Positions 33,407-46,000 of a DNA stretch of 64,000 bases are shown piece by piece. Origin of the DNA: Erigeron canadensis (lineage: Eukaryota; Streptophyta; Magnoliopsida; Asterales; Asteraceae); the NCBI RefSeq assembly GCF_010389155.1, contig NC_057768.1:17295664-17359663 (forward strand), written 5' to 3'. Positions within the stretch are counted from its first letter, which is position 1; every line of letters starts with the position of its first letter. The position numbers were made by a program, and so were the translations under genes. Below the pieces are notes generated by a model that saw nothing but the letters and a program-made list of their open reading frames with translations, was not told the DNA's origin and searched no databases.

Positions 33407-34274
33407 ACTTTGTATTATTTGCATCATGACACTCATTAACCAATTCTAAACATTTTTCTATGTTTATCAAATTACAATATCATGAAACGATAACATGTCA
33501 CTTATTATATATGTTCGTATTACGTGAAAGAATAATCTAGTTATATATATATATATCCTAGTTATTAATACGATGTGGATATAGGCTATTTAAAATAAAT
33601 GAAAGTTGCAGCTCGCTGACAAAAACTTAAATTGTTTTTGGGTTTAAATAATTGAATTCATATTTTGCAAACCAAATATCATTTTTTGCTCTGTGTTAGA
33701 AAAAAAAATACGAGGTTGACATGCACCCGACCCGCTTTGAAACGCACCCATTTGATCTGCATTCTTGAAATGACCTGCTTAGACACGCACCTGTTTTGAC
33801 CTGCACCCGTTTTGACCCGTAGCCATTTTGATTCGTTACCAAATTAAACCCACCCGACCTGCTCATTTTACCAGGCCTAGTGTGGGTTGATGTATCATGA
33901 CATACTTCCCGTTAAAGGACAATCAATTGATGGTTCCAATACACCCAATACACTGTCAACTCAGCGCCACATTAGCAAAATCTCTTTCCAATACATTTCC
34001 CTCAATTCACACCCAATGCCCAATACATCCAATACATTACAATACACTCCAACATATTTATTTTTACACTCTTAATTAAATAAAACCACAAATATTTTTT
34101 TTAAAAGTAAACGATTAATGTTATATTAAAACTTAAAAATAGCATTTTATTATATAAAAAATATTACAACACATTAAAAAATATTACAATGCATAAAAAA
34201 AGAAACTCAAGAATCCTAAAAAAAAAAACATTACAATGCAAAAAAAAAAAAGATCCTACATTATTAAGAACGAG
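33407..34274. other. Intergenic DNA with TTTTGACCCG words
   Basis: At 33720-33860 a degenerate tandem of CACCCG/TTTTGACCTG words occurs. At 33930-34060 there is a run of CAATACA words. No gene. Confidence 0.45.
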
Positions 34275-35265
34275 TCATCTACTCGTTGTCTTCATCATTG
34301 GACGCTTCAACACAGTCTTTTTACTCGTCCAACACTTTCGCCATCGCCTACTCAATAACTTTCGTTGTCGACGAGTCGGGTTTGATTGACCCGCAAATGA
34401 TAACGCCGTGTACATGGCATGATTTTTTTCTTCCTCACGAATGGATGTGAGGGCGTCATTTCTTTTATCAATAAGCTTTTGTTTCAAGCTTCCAAGTTCT
34501 TCGAGACGCGTAGCCAAGTTGGAGACACTTGAACGAGATGAGGTCGCATCCGACGATCCCGATGTACGTGACGTTTTGCCTTTCGCTTTTGTGGGAAGGG
34601 GAGGGATTTCATCCGGACCGAAGAGACCGGTATCGAGTGGCTTATTTTCGTCGAGGTTGATTAGGGCTTGTTCTTCATTTCTAGATTCGATGATGCGGGA
34701 TAGCCTTATCTTTTTTAGCATGCCATCAACACCACCAAAAGATAGAAACTTTGGTTTATCTTTCAACACATTCCAAGCATCGTACATTTTAAACTGTCAA
34801 CATATTTCCAAATTGTATGCCCGCCTAGCTTGTTCCATGACTTATGCGTCATCTTCACCACTACGTCGGTCACTATCATAATTGTTCCAAAAGCGTTAAA
34901 CTTTTCGACTTGCTCTTTAATGAGACAATATTTATCAGTGATTTGATCGGGTCGACACTTGATTGTAGCTGCTGCATTGTAGCTTTCGGAAACCTTGTTC
35001 CAAAAGTGGTCACTTGTTTATGAGATGCCGACTGGTGGATCTTCATATACATCGAGCCAACATTTGGTTAAAAGTTTTTTTTCCATCCCGGGCCATGGAA
35101 CTTTCGGTTCTTTGATTCCTTTTTCAACCGTCGACTTTTTTCCTTTTGCTTTCGACTTACCTCTGGCACTAGTTTCAACTTCTATGGTGGCTACGGGTTC
35201 GGTTTGGGGTTGTGGATCAGGGACGGGTATGGGTACGAGTACGGGTAGGGGTACGAGTTGGGTAT
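34275..35265 (-). pseudogene. Myb/SANT-NAM-like transposon protein, decayed
   Basis: Read on the minus strand, about 35060-34790 carries (in changing frames) LLTKCWLDVYEDPPVG, DHFWNKVSESYNAAA, RPDQITDKYCLIKEQVEKF. From 34787 an open frame of 170 codons continues with MYDAWNVLKDKPKF, a middle Ser/Thr-rich linker and a coiled segment ending LKQKLIDKRNDALTSIREEE. This is the architecture of plant proteins with a trihelix/Myb head and NAM-associated C-terminal domain, often the second ORF of PIF/Harbinger elements. Several stops and frameshifts lie in the head. No transposase or terminal repeats were found nearby, so a decayed host paralogue is also possible. Confidence 0.55.
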
Positions 35266-35310
35266 TTGTACAAAAGTGCCAACAATTCGATATTAGCGAT
35301 ATTTAACGTA

Positions 35311-35521
35311 AAAAAACGGTAATGGAGGGGACCCTAATCCCCACATGATTTGGGCACTCTGAAGGATCGAACCCGCGTATATAATATTCACATTTGGGTC
35401 TAGGATTCATTGGTAATGGGTACCTTAAAGGAATTACTTTTTGTGCCAAGCGAGGATCGAACCTGAGACCTTAAGGTCATTAAGTGATTGTCTTACCATT
35501 AGGCTAACTCCTTGTTGGTAA
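35311..35521 (-). mobile_element. tRNA-derived SINE with a 16-bp target-site duplication
   Basis: On the minus strand the 211-bp body begins TTACCAACAAGGAG. It contains an A box TAGCCTAATGG (35506-35496) and a B box GGTTCGATCC (35463-35454) about 33 bp apart, as in tRNA genes. A second B-box-like GGGTTCGATCC lies at 35374-35364. It ends in a T run (CCGTTTTTT, 35311). Perfect direct repeats AGCGATATTTAACGTA flank it at 35295-35310 and 35522-35537. The internal RNA polymerase III promoter looks intact. Confidence 0.88.
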
Positions 35522-35537
35522 AGCGATATTTAACGTA

Positions 35538-36243
35538 TTTAAATAATACGTATCATTTGAGTATAAATAAGTCGACAAATATTTCATTGCATAACATATA
35601 GTTCTACAATCATAGAGAAAAGCATAGTAAGGTTTCACAGAAACACTTACAACCATGACGATTTTACGAGATTTAAGATCAAAATTAGGACGTGATGAAG
35701 ATCACTGATGACTATTGCTTAAATATAGAAAGAACTTGGACTTGAAATCTTGATAAAAAAAAAGTGTAATAACCCAGCCTTAACTCAACATTATAACAGC
35801 TCCAAACATTACTTGAGAATTTCCTTATGCTTTAAAAATTAAAGGGCCTTCTTTTTACTTAGAACTTTCAAGAGTCCAAGATTAAGATTATTATCATGGG
35901 TGGGGGGTGGGGGGGGTGAGTATAGAGTTGTGGAATGCCCAATGGAGGGAGAAAAAATTGTGGGAGATGCAAGTTTAAATGTGGTTTGAGCTTGCTATTT
36001 GTTTGATCAAATAATCGCATTATGGCTCAACCGAAGGTGTGAGTAGGGTCGTGGGTGTTTTGTTGGCGATTCCCTCCCGGACGAAGGGTCGAAGACCGCT
36101 TTACGCCTATTGCTTATTGATCCTAAGCCGTTATATGTGACTTGGGTTTTAAGGGTTTTATCGAGGGTTTATTCGGAGGTCGAATAAACGATGGTGATTG
36201 AGGGTTTTAGTGTATTGCGTATATGATGATATGACGTATGGCT
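35538..36243. other. Intergenic DNA with a G-rich tract
   Basis: A G-rich run of about 22 bases lies at 35898-35919 (GGGTGGGGGGTGGGGGGGG). No gene. Confidence 0.5.
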
Positions 36244-36269
36244 TCTACCCTCTATATATAGAGGGTAGA
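36244..36269. promoter_or_regulatory. 26-bp perfect palindrome centred on TATATA
   Basis: Arms of TCTACCCTCTATA mirror across the centre, so the TATATATA core reads the same on both strands. The arm unit is partly repeated at 36263-36275. It may be a TATA box embedded in a palindrome; AGGGTTTT and CCCTC words nearby fit an LTR or promoter, but no gene start follows. Confidence 0.5.
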
Positions 36270-37458
36270 GGGTAGAAACTAGGAGAGGATGGTAAGAGAA
36301 TTAGGGTAAATCTCTTCCCCCCTTATGAATATCTTATTTCATTCTTGAGTAGATTGATGGTAATCTTGTTACGAAACGTGTCCGATATATTCGAAGCCAT
36401 ATATATGTTATTAAGATCGGATAATCATAGAAAGTATCTATACCCGATCTTCTTAATGTATTTTGGTTTAGAAATGGGTATTTGTTACCACGGGAGTTCT
36501 GGAGTGACTGTACTGGACAGAAGTCGAGCTCCGTTCTAGGTAAGTAATTTTACCTGTACAAAAGTGCCTTCGTATCTGCTTCGGATACGGAACTAGAGCT
36601 CCGTATTGGGTATCTCATCAAGCCCCCCAGTCTGATGGGAGGTTCTATCTGTAGAAAATCGCATTAGACTTTAAAAAATAAAAATAAATAAAAACATACC
36701 TGCATAACCTGGGGTTCGAGAGCTATGTTTAAGATGCTTTGTTCTTTTTTTGGAGCACTTTGTTTGGCTAAAGTCGTAATTTCATCATTGCGTGTATATA
36801 TCCCATCAAGAGTTTATTTCTTCTTCGTGTATCTCTTGACAATGAGTTTGTTCGTCAAGTTCACAGATCCCTGTTGGTGCATGTTTCTCTGTGACAAACG
36901 CATTCTAGATGTGTTACATATATTTTTATATATTTAAGTATTGTAATTTATCTTGTAATTACCGTTTGTCAATAATATTACCTTGGCATATATTGTTGAT
37001 CATATTGGGATCCATTTATGTTTATATGTTCGTTTATTATTTGTATTTTGCAGGTTCTAGACAAAACATGTAAAGAGTCATTAAGTTAATTGTGTTTCTT
37101 CGTATTAACAGCTGGAGAAACATTATCTTAAATATATATTTCCAATTGGTAATATTGACGACGTTTGTTTCTGCGTATCCACTACAGTAGAAAACTGTAA
37201 GTCCCAACTCAAGAGATGGTACTAACTAAAGATACCTCTATGTCGATGGTGAGATACTTTACAATACACACACTGTATCTGGACGTGACCAGTTACAGTG
37301 TGTAATATACCAAGTAATCTGAAAGTTACTTTTTAAGGTAACAATGTAAATAAGTAAACACAATGCAATAAAGTAAAGTGCTTGTAAAGTATATTGGTGA
37401 GACAATATGTAATTTTCAAGTGTATTTTATTTATTGATGTTTAAATAAAATACAAGGT
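36270..37458. other. Unassigned DNA between the palindrome and RE7
   Basis: It includes an inverted pair, CGTATC and GATACG, around 36570-36590, and GAGCTCCGT twice (36526 and 36597). No gene is supported. The part nearest RE7 (37130-37458) may contain more RE7 sequence. Confidence 0.4.
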
Positions 37459-38165
37459 TGTTGCGGAACCAAGATAATACACGAATGTAAATATCCTAAC
37501 AACCTATGAAATACAATTGATCTATACTTGGAAATTCTCTTCTTCAATCAAAATATTTAGATTTGTAAAATGTTTATTTTTGCGATTGAGAGAATATTGC
37601 ACAAGGTAACCAAGAATATTGCAAAGTCTGAATATGCAAAGTTGTTTCTTGGTTGTGCAAAGGCCTCTATTTATAGGCAAAGTTGGTATTGGGATTCCAA
37701 TTTTGTCGCCTAAATATGGTTACTAGCATTTAAGGATTCAATTTGAAATCCTTTGAAAATGCTGGATAAAGTATAGACATAGAGTCACTTTATCAACCTA
37801 CTTTATGCACTTTTGTATTTAAATCAAAGACAATTGAGAATGTCAGGATAAAGGTGCGTAAAGTAAAAAGGTCTTCCTCGTAATCAGTGTAAAACTTTGT
37901 AAGTACTTTACACTGATACTCTTCAGTCTTGATCTGGGTAGAAAGTCAACTGGGCTTCGCTGCCATTGACATTCTTCTTCTTCCACTTGAGGTCTTCAAC
38001 TTTAACTGGAATGTCTTCAGATGTATTGGTTAGATCTTCAACCAGAGGAAGTCGTCAATTGCATAACCTGTACATTGCAACTGGACTTCTATATATCTGG
38101 ACAAATCTTCTGGTCTCCAGATGTAACTGGAGACTGGCCAATTTTCAGCAAAACTGGTCCTAACA
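37459..38165 (-). repeat. 3' LTR of RE7 (inner end approximate)
   Basis: Minus strand: TGTTAGGACC at 38165 follows the purine tract AAATAGGGGGAA (38177-38166). A TATA box TATAAATA lies at 37675-37668. The end is placed at GGTTCCGCAACA (37459) on the basis of the TGTT...AACA inverted ends. An eight-base hairpin GTCTCCAG/CTGGAGAC lies at 38113-38134. Confidence 0.6.
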
Positions 38166-38177
38166 TATTCCCCCTAT

Positions 38178-38517
38178 TTATCCTGAAATATTACCAAGTC
38201 TTTTAAAGGTCTTGTATCTATACAAGTATGAACTTGAAGGACTTGTTTGATTAAACCTAACTAATTTTTCAAGGCATTTTTATAGATCGTCAAATGCCTT
38301 GGGTTTTACTTTTAAGTTTGTTAGTTCTAATTTGTCATCCATCTTGTGGTTACAATTTGGCAACTTGTATATAAATGAATGAAATTACAACATTTACAAG
38401 AAAGTAAATGAAAATACAAGTAGATAACTTGAAGAAGAACTTAATCAGATGGCCCTTCGCCAGTTCTTCTTCTCTTTGCAACTGAAGAAATAGGTTGTTT
38501 ATCTTCTGCATCAAAGT
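38178..38517 (-). other. RE7 spacer between accessory ORF and polypurine tract
   Basis: No reading frame; AT-rich noncoding tail of the element. Confidence 0.5.
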
Positions 38518-41500
38518 TCAGCTTTCTTTGAAATTGATGAGACTTTGAAGCACAAAAATCCAACCCCTTTCGAACTTGTTCTTCAATTGCTTACCTTCCA
38601 AAAGACTCAGCATCTCCAGATGCTCTGCATGGCCATACTGGTGAATGTCTCGATCTTCAGTGTAGACCATTGGTCCATTAGAATACTTAACACCAACATA
38701 AAAATGTTTGGTTCCAGGCTTGATCGTTACTTGCACTTCAATAATCTTGCCTGGATATTGTCTTTGCTGTTGTACTCCGGCCAGATACTCTCTTGCTTCA
38801 GTTTCATTTGCCAGTTTCAACTGGCTGGTGCTCAGTTTTTGTACAGCAGTTTTGATATCTTCAGTTGTAGCTTCAGTTGGTTGCACCCAGGTCCTTAGGT
38901 CTGCATCCCTGGACAGTGGCTTTGTTCTTCCTTTGGACCTAGGTGGATTAAGTAACCTTTTCACCACTTTATTATCATTCTCGATCCTTCTCTGGATCCC
39001 ACCTGTTCTATTCTCCTTGGCCTTCTCCACTGATATATTCACTTTCTTAGCATCAAACTCGGCTTCATTGTCAGGGATAGTGTTTGTCCAGTTCTATTGC
39101 AAGCAACTCATTTAAAATGCCCACTATCCTGACATCATTTTTTGCCTTCATGTATTGTCCTGTTGACAAGCCCAACAATTTGGCATCACTAACATCCAGT
39201 GACTTTAATCTTTCAAGTTGTGACCTAGCAACTGACTGGTTAGCTTGTCTTTGTTTCTTTCTTTCTTTAATTTCATTACCAATCCTTGTCAATCTTTTAC
39301 TTTCACTTTCAGTTACTGGAGGAAGCATGTCACAATTGCCAGTTTCTAATAAAGGTATATCAGTGGAGATCTGCAAAGATTCATCAGTTGCAATCTTTTT
39401 GCCCTTATCAACATTCCCCCTATCACTAACATCCCCAAATTCTTCAATCACTTGTTGACTGGCATCAGTACTAGCAACAACAACCTGCCTTTCCACCAGT
39501 GGCATTGTACCTACACCAGGCAACTTTGGTGCAAGGACAGTCCTTTCCCCATTGGCAGCATCTAGACTTGCCCGTACAGCTTCCCAGTCTGCATTATGGA
39601 AGGGCAATCAGTCAAGAGGCTGCCACGATTGCATGTCCTTGCACTCTTTGAAGATTGTGTACATCATTCTGAATGATCTTGAAAGATGGTTGGTCTCTCC
39701 AGATTGAGTCAAGACATTGGCAGTAGTTTGGTCTTGACCATTCTTCAATTCTTCTAATAATTTGGCCAGATCTGGAGAGATACCAGCCTGTTCAACTGGG
39801 GAATCCTTCTCTTGCTTCTTTATTTCTTCCACTTCATTGACTAATTTGTCAATCGAAGTGGTGTGAGATGACATCTGGGTGGTCAGATTATCTATAACAC
39901 CCCTCAACTGTTTGATCTCAACAGATATTGGGGCCAGATCAACCTGAGGATGGGGTATTTTGGTAATCTCAGACATTACCTTTTTAACCAATTCATCCTC
40001 CCTGCCAACTAGTATATCTTCAATTTTCTCGCCAATAGAATTGGTCACTTGTTGCCCAAGCTCTGCCACATTAAGGTTAGGTTTTTCCAAAAGTGCCTTA
40101 ACCTGTCTTTCTATCTCCTTCAGATCAACCTCTGATGATCGAACAGTTGTATTTAGCAAGTTGGGGTTAAAAGTGGAAACCTTTGACTGGAAAGGTCAAA
40201 AGCTTCTTTTAATGAAGTTGATAAGGTGTTGCAGCTTTGGACCAACTCGTTGAGCTTGTGGAATACCAAGTCCTCATTTGCAGCAAAGTTGTTAATCCCC
40301 AGATCAACAACCTTTTGATTTATGAGAGATTCCCTTGTTGTATCTAGAGAGGGACTTGGTATTTTTGTCAATTGTCTTTTGAATATCCTCCACCTTGGCA
40401 AGAAGATTTCAGATATCGGCTTGAAATAAGATAAATTGGCTATCCAGTGATGGAGGGGAAGGTGTCGTTGTGCCAGCAACAAGGCCAACTGGAGCAACTG
40501 GAGGAGGCAAAGTGAAAAAAGCCTCCCCAGTTGACTGACCAGCAGCAACAAAGATAGAAACAGAAGGGGTTGTAGAAGAAGAAGGAATAGAGAGATCAAT
40601 TTGTTGTCCATGCTGAGAATGCTCAGGTGTGGACAACGACGACGGTTGGGGAGTGTGCCTATTTCTAGGCACAAAAAGTGAGGAGATCAAAGATCTTGGG
40701 CATGGTGGCGGTGGTGGCATTTCAGTTGCTATTTCTAGGGCTAGATCTTGTAAAGAGAAATCAACCATCTCTTGATCAGAGGCAGTCCCTTCAGAGTTTG
40801 AAGACTTCAACTGGAATTCATCAACATTCAGGCCCAGATCCATGAATGACTGAGATAGCTAGACGTGTGGTCCAGACTCCTGATGACCTTCTTCAGTTGC
40901 CTGAAAGGTTTCATCAGTTTGTGGTTTAGTTGTCGAAACAACTTCAGCTTGAATTGAGGTCACTGGGTTGCCTCAGTAGTGGTTGCTCTATCCTCAACAA
41001 AAACCTCATCGGCTTAAGAGATTTAAACCTCAATCTCCAGTAGTGTTTGGCCAAAGGCGTCGTCAGTTCGTGTAATGGAAGTGTCAGAACTTTGGCTTTG
41101 CAAGGGAAATGCTGACACAGACTCTATTATGGGTTGGGTTGACCCAGTTATCTCTTCACCACCCTCTCCTACAGAAATTTTGAGGGTGACAGCTTGTTGT
41201 GTTCCCATTTAACTATCTCCAGCTTCCGGTTGGAAGGAAACTGGAGGGTTGGCTGGGTTTCTACTATCAGTGGCAAGTGCTAACTTTTTCCTAGAACGTT
41301 GTGTACACTTTTCTTTTTTGATTACCTTGAGACCTGTTGGGAGGTCTCCAGTGATAGTGGTGGGAACTGACAAGCTGGAGCTAGAGGGGTTAGACTATTG
41401 CCCAGGTTCGGCAACTGTCACATTTCCAGCAAACGAACCGGTGGGTCCCTCATTATTTTGAGGCCCACCCAATTGTCTTTCTGACTCACCTGGTAATGGT

Positions 41501-42380
41501 GCATCAGTTTTAATGAATGCCAGCCGCATTCTATCTGGAATGTTAACCTCTCCAGCTTCAGATACTAGAGAGTCAAAATTCCTCAACAAATATGGGACAG
41601 TGAAAGATGATGTAGTATTTTTTATATTCATCACCGCCCAGGATCAGTTTAAAACAGAGAGAGAGAGATACCTGGAGAAGGGGATGCATAATCCCATGGT
41701 GCCCTTCAGTTTCTGCATCAGACTTCTAAACAGAATGTCAGCGAAGTCTACTCTCAATCCGTTCCATAAGCAGTAGGCTATCTCTGCTTGTGAGGAGTTA
41801 ATCTAGTCTAGTCCACTAGAACTCCTACCCATACTTTCCACCTTGTACCTCCAGGATGGTGTGAGGCCTTTCATTGTCATGGAGCCTTTTGTTTTGAGGA
41901 CACCGTTTTCCAGACACTCCTTGTGAACCATTTCAAGGAGGGTTTACCTGCAATTGACATTTTAAGGGAAAACTACTGGAGATTCTCCATGTCCCAAGTA
42001 GTTTAGTTTAAGAGCATCCCGCAATGTCTCTGCAGTTAAGGTACACTCAACTGTTCCACTTTTGAGTGTGAAGGTGATTGTTGAACAGTCTTCATTGAGT
42101 TTGGTCGTGTACCAAAACTCACACAAGTAGTCGTGAAACATCTTGAGTGGATTAGCAGAGAAGGATGGGCCGATAGGTGAATCTTTGAGAAATTTTTGGA
42201 TTCTCCCAATCAGTGTATCGGCCCCTAGGTTCCCACCAAACTTGCCAAAGGATTATTTGGATTTAGTTTGATTCAATTAGGGTTTGATAGGGCACCAGAT
42301 GCTTGTTTAACATCTGGTGTTGGAGCATATGGATCAGAAAGCCAATTGATGTCTCTGGTGCGGGATGATTTAGGAGCCAT
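38518..42380 (-). pseudogene. RE7 3' accessory ORF, disrupted
   Basis: It begins with the ATG at 42380 (MAPKSSRTRDINWLSDPYAP) and breaks after 35 codons. Through frame changes the N-terminal part includes a segment FHDYLCEFWYT (about 42150-42120), placed like LIREFWNSA in RE1. Open pieces follow: 41634-41395, 41208-41023, 40843-40153 (Ser/Pro-rich), 40159-39608 (coiled coil, LTTQMSSHTTSIDKLVNEVEE), 39607-39071 and 39042-38518. The last has VTIKPGTKHFYVGVKYSNG, then RDIHQYGHAEHLEML, and resembles the C-terminal domain of RE1. With RE1 this defines an accessory protein of N-domain, disordered or coiled-coil middle and C-domain. Its role is unknown. At least five frame breaks are present. Confidence 0.6.
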
Positions 42381-43047
42381 TATTCTATAATATGAAAGTG
42401 AAATTGAATAGAATTTGGGAATGTAAATGTGTTTGGAGTAAATAAGGGGTATTTATAGGTTGAATTTACAATCCCAAAGAAATACCACGATTATTTTAAT
42501 GGCAAAAATCAAATTTGTAAGATATTTTGTAAAAATAAATTTGAATTTTGAAGAAAAACATTTAAATCTCCGTGTCAGCATTAAATTCTACGACGACTTA
42601 ACTTCTCCAAGTGCCCAATAACTTTCATTTTCACAATTAAAAGTGCATTTTCTTCTCAAAAAGCCATGACATGACATGTGATAGTTGTAAGTGGATCAAA
42701 ACAGTCGAGTGTCTTCACATGTCATAAACATTGACCAAGTAATCTTACTGTTATGAAAATCTGGTTGACCTCCAGTTTTAAGACAAGATCAAACATGTAC
42801 ACTGGAGTATTAATCCAATGCCAGTTTCAACTGGAGAACTCTCTAGTTGCAATTTTTCAAACAAAAAACAATTTGGTCAGAAAAATATTTTGAGTCTTTC
42901 CCCCTGGAATCATGACCTAGAGATCAATTAGTGCCAGGATAGTATCACAAAGGCATTCGATAGCCTAACGAGCAAGGATCATTTGGACCTCCTCAACTGG
43001 AGAACTTCATCAGTGTCACTAATGCGTTCATAACAAAATCTCCATTT
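42381..43047 (-). other. RE7 spacer between pol and accessory ORF
   Basis: Noncoding. It contains CTGGAG words (42801, 42831, 42998), a CCAGTTTCAACTGG palindrome (42821-42834) and the TATA box described separately. Confidence 0.55.
42450..42457 (-). promoter_or_regulatory. Putative internal TATA box for the RE7 accessory ORF
   Basis: Minus strand CCTATAAATACC lies 70 bp upstream of the accessory ATG at 42380. That is the right distance for a start site about 30 bp downstream and a short leader. It lies outside the LTR and about 590 bp after the end of pol. Confidence 0.55.
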
Positions 43048-46000
43048 TTAAGGATTTAGCATTCCCAATTCGCTGATAAGGTGTTTAAAAGTTTTCTCAT
43101 CGAGAGGTTTTGTAAAAACATCAGCTAATTGTTTATCAGTGGGGATGAAATGAATTTCAATGTCTCCTTTCATAACATGATCACAAATGAAATGATACCT
43201 GATGTCAATATGCTTTGTTCTGAAGTGCATCACTGGGTTGTGAGATATAGCAATTGCACTGGTGTTGTCACAAAAGATTGGTGTTCTTTTGTATTTTAGA
43301 TCATAATCTAACAACTGGTTCTTGATCCAGAGAATCTAGGCACAACAACTGGTCCCAGAAATATACTTTGACTCAACACTGGACATAGAGATTGAAGTCT
43401 GCTTCTTGCTGGTCCAACTTACCAGTTTTCGTCCAAGGAAATGACAACCACTAGTGGTTGATTTTCTATTAATCTTACAACCTGCATGATCTGAATCTGA
43501 ATAACCCATTAGATCTACCCCTGAGTCTTTGGGATACCAAAGACCAAGGCTAGGACACCCTTTCAGGTATCCGAAGATGCGCTTAACAACATGCAAATGT
43601 GATTCTTTTTGGTTAGCATGAAATCTGGCGCATAGACATGTTGCAAACATTATATCTGGTTAACTGGCAGTTAAATACATCAGTGAACTAACCATTACAT
43701 GATATTCCTTTTGGTCCACTGGTTTGCCATTTGGGTCAGAATCCAAATTCATTGGAGCTGCAATTGGTGTATTTATCGATGGGATTGAATCATATTTGTA
43801 TTTTCTTAACAAATCTCTGACATATTTTTCTTGGTTAATAAAAATACCATCTTTGGTTTGTTTATTTTGAAGACCCAAGAAAAATGTTAATTCACCCATT
43901 AAACTCATTTCATACTTAGTTAACATGATTTTTGAAAATTTTTTACACATTGCATCATCAGTTGACCTAAATATAATGTTATCAACATAAATTTGTACCA
44001 ATAAGATATTACCTTTTTCTTTCAAAATAAATAAGGTATTATCTATTGCACCTCTTTGAAAGCCATGTTTGAGAAGATGTTTAGTTAAAGTGTCATACCA
44101 AGCTCTTGGGGCTTGTCTAAGACCATACAAAGCTTTGTTCAGTCTATATACCAAGTGAGGATGCTTCTCACCAATGAAGCCTGGAGTCTGCTTAACATAT
44201 ACTTCTTCTTCTAGTGTTCCATTCAGGAATGCACTTTTGACCTCCATCTAGTAGACTTTGGACTCCAGATGGGTTGCATAAGCCAAGAAGATTCTTATGG
44301 CATCAAGTCTAGCAATTGGAGCAAAAGTCTCATCAAAATCAACACCCTCTTCTTGATAGTAACCCTTGGCTACCAATCTGGATTTGTTTCTTACAACATC
44401 GCCATCTTTATCCATCTTGTTTCGGTTAACCCATCTTATACCAATGGGTTCTTTCTTCAACCCTGTTGGACAAGGAACAAGTTCTTAAACATTGTTCCTT
44501 TCAAACTGGATAAGCTCTTTTTGCATTGCTTCTAGCCAGCTTGGGTTTGCCATAGCCTCGTCAATCTTCTTTTGTTCAATCAGGGATAAGAAGGTGACAT
44601 TCAAGCATTGCTCACTTGTGGCTCTTATAGTCTGAAGCCCACTACTTGGATCTCCAATTATCTACTCAATTGAATGTGCTTGTGTCCATTTAGTGTATTG
44701 ACTAGGTTGATGTACAACAATATCAGTGCAAGTAACTTGATGAGCCTCCCTAGTTGTTGCATATGGAGAAGGATCAGTCCAAACTTTTTCAACATCCTCA
44801 TCAGAGTCAAAGAGATCACGATTTGCATCATGAAATTCTTCAGATTGAGCCAGTTCTTGAATAACTGGAGAATTTGGAATTTGAACTGGTTCTGATATTG
44901 GAGTGGCACGTACATCAGATCCAATCACCAATTTTTGTGGTAAATTAAAACTGATGGAAGGATAAAATGGAGTGTCACTGGTGGTGTTATCCTTTACAAC
45001 TGGTTCCAAGTCTTTATGATTGGAAATATCTTTTGGCATATTAACTGACTGAAGAACTGAGTCAAATACACCAAAATCAACTGGAACAACTGGAGATAAA
45101 TCAAGGTTTGGTCTTTTATTGATTGCTTCGTTTGATTCATCAAATGTGACATGAATTGACTCATGAACCTTTTGGAGTCTATAATTGTAAACTCTAAAGG
45201 TCTTTCTAACATCTGAATAACCTACAAAGACACCTTCATCAGCCTTTGCATCGAATTTTCCTAGATGACTAGAATCATTTAAGATATAAACTGGACAGCC
45301 AAATACATGAAAATATCCATCATTTGGTTTTTGATTCCTAAGTACTTTATAGGCTGTCTTCCTGTGTCTCTTATGTTTTGAGTGTGATAAGCTGTTGCCA
45401 CTGCTTCAGCCCAAAAACTGGTTGGAAGACCAGATTCAGACAACATACTTGTTGCAGCTTCAATCAAAGTACGATTCTTCCTTTCAATAACACCATTTTG
45501 CTTTGGAGAGTGAGCTGAAGAAATGTTTTTTGAGATTCCAGTGTCATTGTAGAAGGAGTCAAGTGTCTTGTTCTGAAATTTTGTACCATTATCACCTCTC
45601 AACTGACACACCTTATAAGTATACTTGAGCTCAATTCTATTGATGAGTGAGATGATTTCAGCAGCTGCATCACTTTTGGTGATGAGGAATACCACCTAAC
45701 ATAATCTGGTGTATTCATCAACCACAACTAGAGTATATTTCTTGCCAGCTCTAGTTTGAACATTCACTAGACCAAAGAGATCCATATGAAGCATGTGAAG
45801 AGGTTCTGTAATGCTAAAATTCTGTCTTGTCTTGAAACTGGCCCTTTCTATTTACCCATCTCACACCCTGGACATGGCTTTTCCTTTTTAAAGGAAACTA
45901 GAAGTATCCCATCTGCCAGTTGTTTTTGAGACAACTTATTAATGTGTTTGAAATTAAGGTGGGATAACCTCTTGTGCCAAAGCCAGTTGGTGTCCTCATC

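Noticed and set aside
35454..35521. tRNA gene on the minus strand
   Set aside because: A and B boxes are present but no cloverleaf or acceptor stem can be drawn, and the unit is bounded by target duplications with a T-run tail: a SINE.
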